From Alteromonadaceae bacterium BrNp21-10 (lineage in GTDB: Bacteria; Pseudomonadota; Gammaproteobacteria; Enterobacterales; Alteromonadaceae): a DNA stretch of 64,000 nt. The notes under the pieces are model-generated. The model had not been told where the DNA came from. It was given only the letters and a program-made list of their open reading frames with translations, and made no database searches. Numbering within the stretch: position 1 is the first letter of the stretch; the number at the start of each line of letters is the position of its first letter. Positions 63,880 through 64,000 of this stretch are shown here, one piece after another. Made by a program: the position numbers and the translations under genes. The DNA lies in the NCBI GenBank assembly GCA_030418115.1, contig JAUHQD010000002.1, positions 186,001-250,000 on the forward strand. The letters run 5' to 3'.

Positions 63880-64000
63880 ATGCATCTACAACGCTTAGCC
63901 ACAGTAACAATCTGGGTTTGCAGCCTATTTACGGCCCATCTGTTGGCGGCAGAAACCAAACCCGCAGCTACTGAACTCCCCGCTAAAGTCAGCATTCAAA
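63880..64000 (+). CDS. Start of an exported protein, cut by the window edge
   Basis: ATG at 63880 with AGGAG seven bases upstream opens a frame that runs off the window after 40 residues. It starts with a signal peptide (LATVTIWVCSLFTAHLLA) and continues ETKPAATELPAKVSIQ. Too little remains to name it. It is 62 bp after the DUF4426 gene and on the same strand. Confidence 0.6.
   Translation, partial: MHLQRLATVTIWVCSLFTAHLLAAETKPAATELPAKVSIQ

Noticed and set aside
1-64000. CRISPR array, tRNA or rRNA genes
   Set aside because: No regularly spaced repeats, cloverleaf or rRNA core sequences were recognised by reading.

Overview
The window reads as chromosome of a free-living, probably marine, Gammaproteobacterium of Alteromonadales type. 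This is inferred from moderate A+T content, the relA-mazG and recO-pdxJ-acpS blocks, the pilU/pilT-yggS-proC-yggT-DUF4426 block, a family B DNA polymerase II, a PEP-CTERM protein and TonB-dependent uptake. No rRNA, tRNA or CRISPR array was seen. Almost all intergenic space is short and most genes sit in tightly overlapping operons.

Layout. 1-8.4 kb: an aminotransferase, then a divergent molybdenum block. On the minus strand lie moaB-moaC-moaD-moaE-modA-modB-modC and a small cysteine-rich protein, with start/stop overlaps at most junctions. On the plus strand lie moeB-moeA and a small phosphate-binding-like protein. 8.4-14.7 kb: a membrane diguanylate cyclase, an orphan NasT-type ANTAR antiterminator, a truncated amidohydrolase, an unknown exported protein and a secDF pair. 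14.9-22.3 kb: quinol nitric oxide reductase (norB) behind an FNR/DNR box, then a nitrate ABC transporter (nrtABC-like) plus an outer-membrane porin. 22.35-23.82 kb: an IS110/IS1111-type insertion sequence with a frameshifted transposase. 23.9-31.6 kb: a TetR-controlled VOC/flavin-binding pair, a GbsR-type regulator with a cyanide-insensitive-type cytochrome bd (cydAB), a PEP-CTERM surface protein and a beta-barrel protein. 31.6-40.8 kb: an ABC export operon with three different adaptor proteins, a divergent TonB receptor and a DUF885 lipoprotein. 40.98-47.58 kb: an operon of sigma factor, anti-sigma-like protein, animal-type haem peroxidase, unknown protein and TPR-CHAT protein. 47.7-64 kb: mainly housekeeping genes (polB, mazG, relA, acpS, pdxJ, recO, pilT/U, yggS, proC), with two tandem BLUF photoreceptors next to relA.

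How the genes work together. The molybdenum-cofactor and molybdate-uptake genes, the nitrate transporter, NasT and NO reductase point to nitrate use, although no nitrate or nitrite reductase lies in the window. The best regulatory signal is in front of nrtA. It consists of an NtrC-like site, a sigma54 promoter, two hairpins with ANTAR-type hexaloops (A at position 1, G at position 4) and an intrinsic terminator. nasT itself has the same NtrC plus sigma54 arrangement. Nitrogen limitation would therefore drive both the antiterminator and its target, and nitrate would decide read-through.

The strongest candidate for an undescribed system is the sigma/anti-sigma/haem-peroxidase/unknown/TPR-CHAT operon (40.98-47.58 kb). 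Next is the ABC exporter with three consecutive, non-identical adaptors (31.6-36.7 kb). All functions are read from motifs and context; no database search was run.
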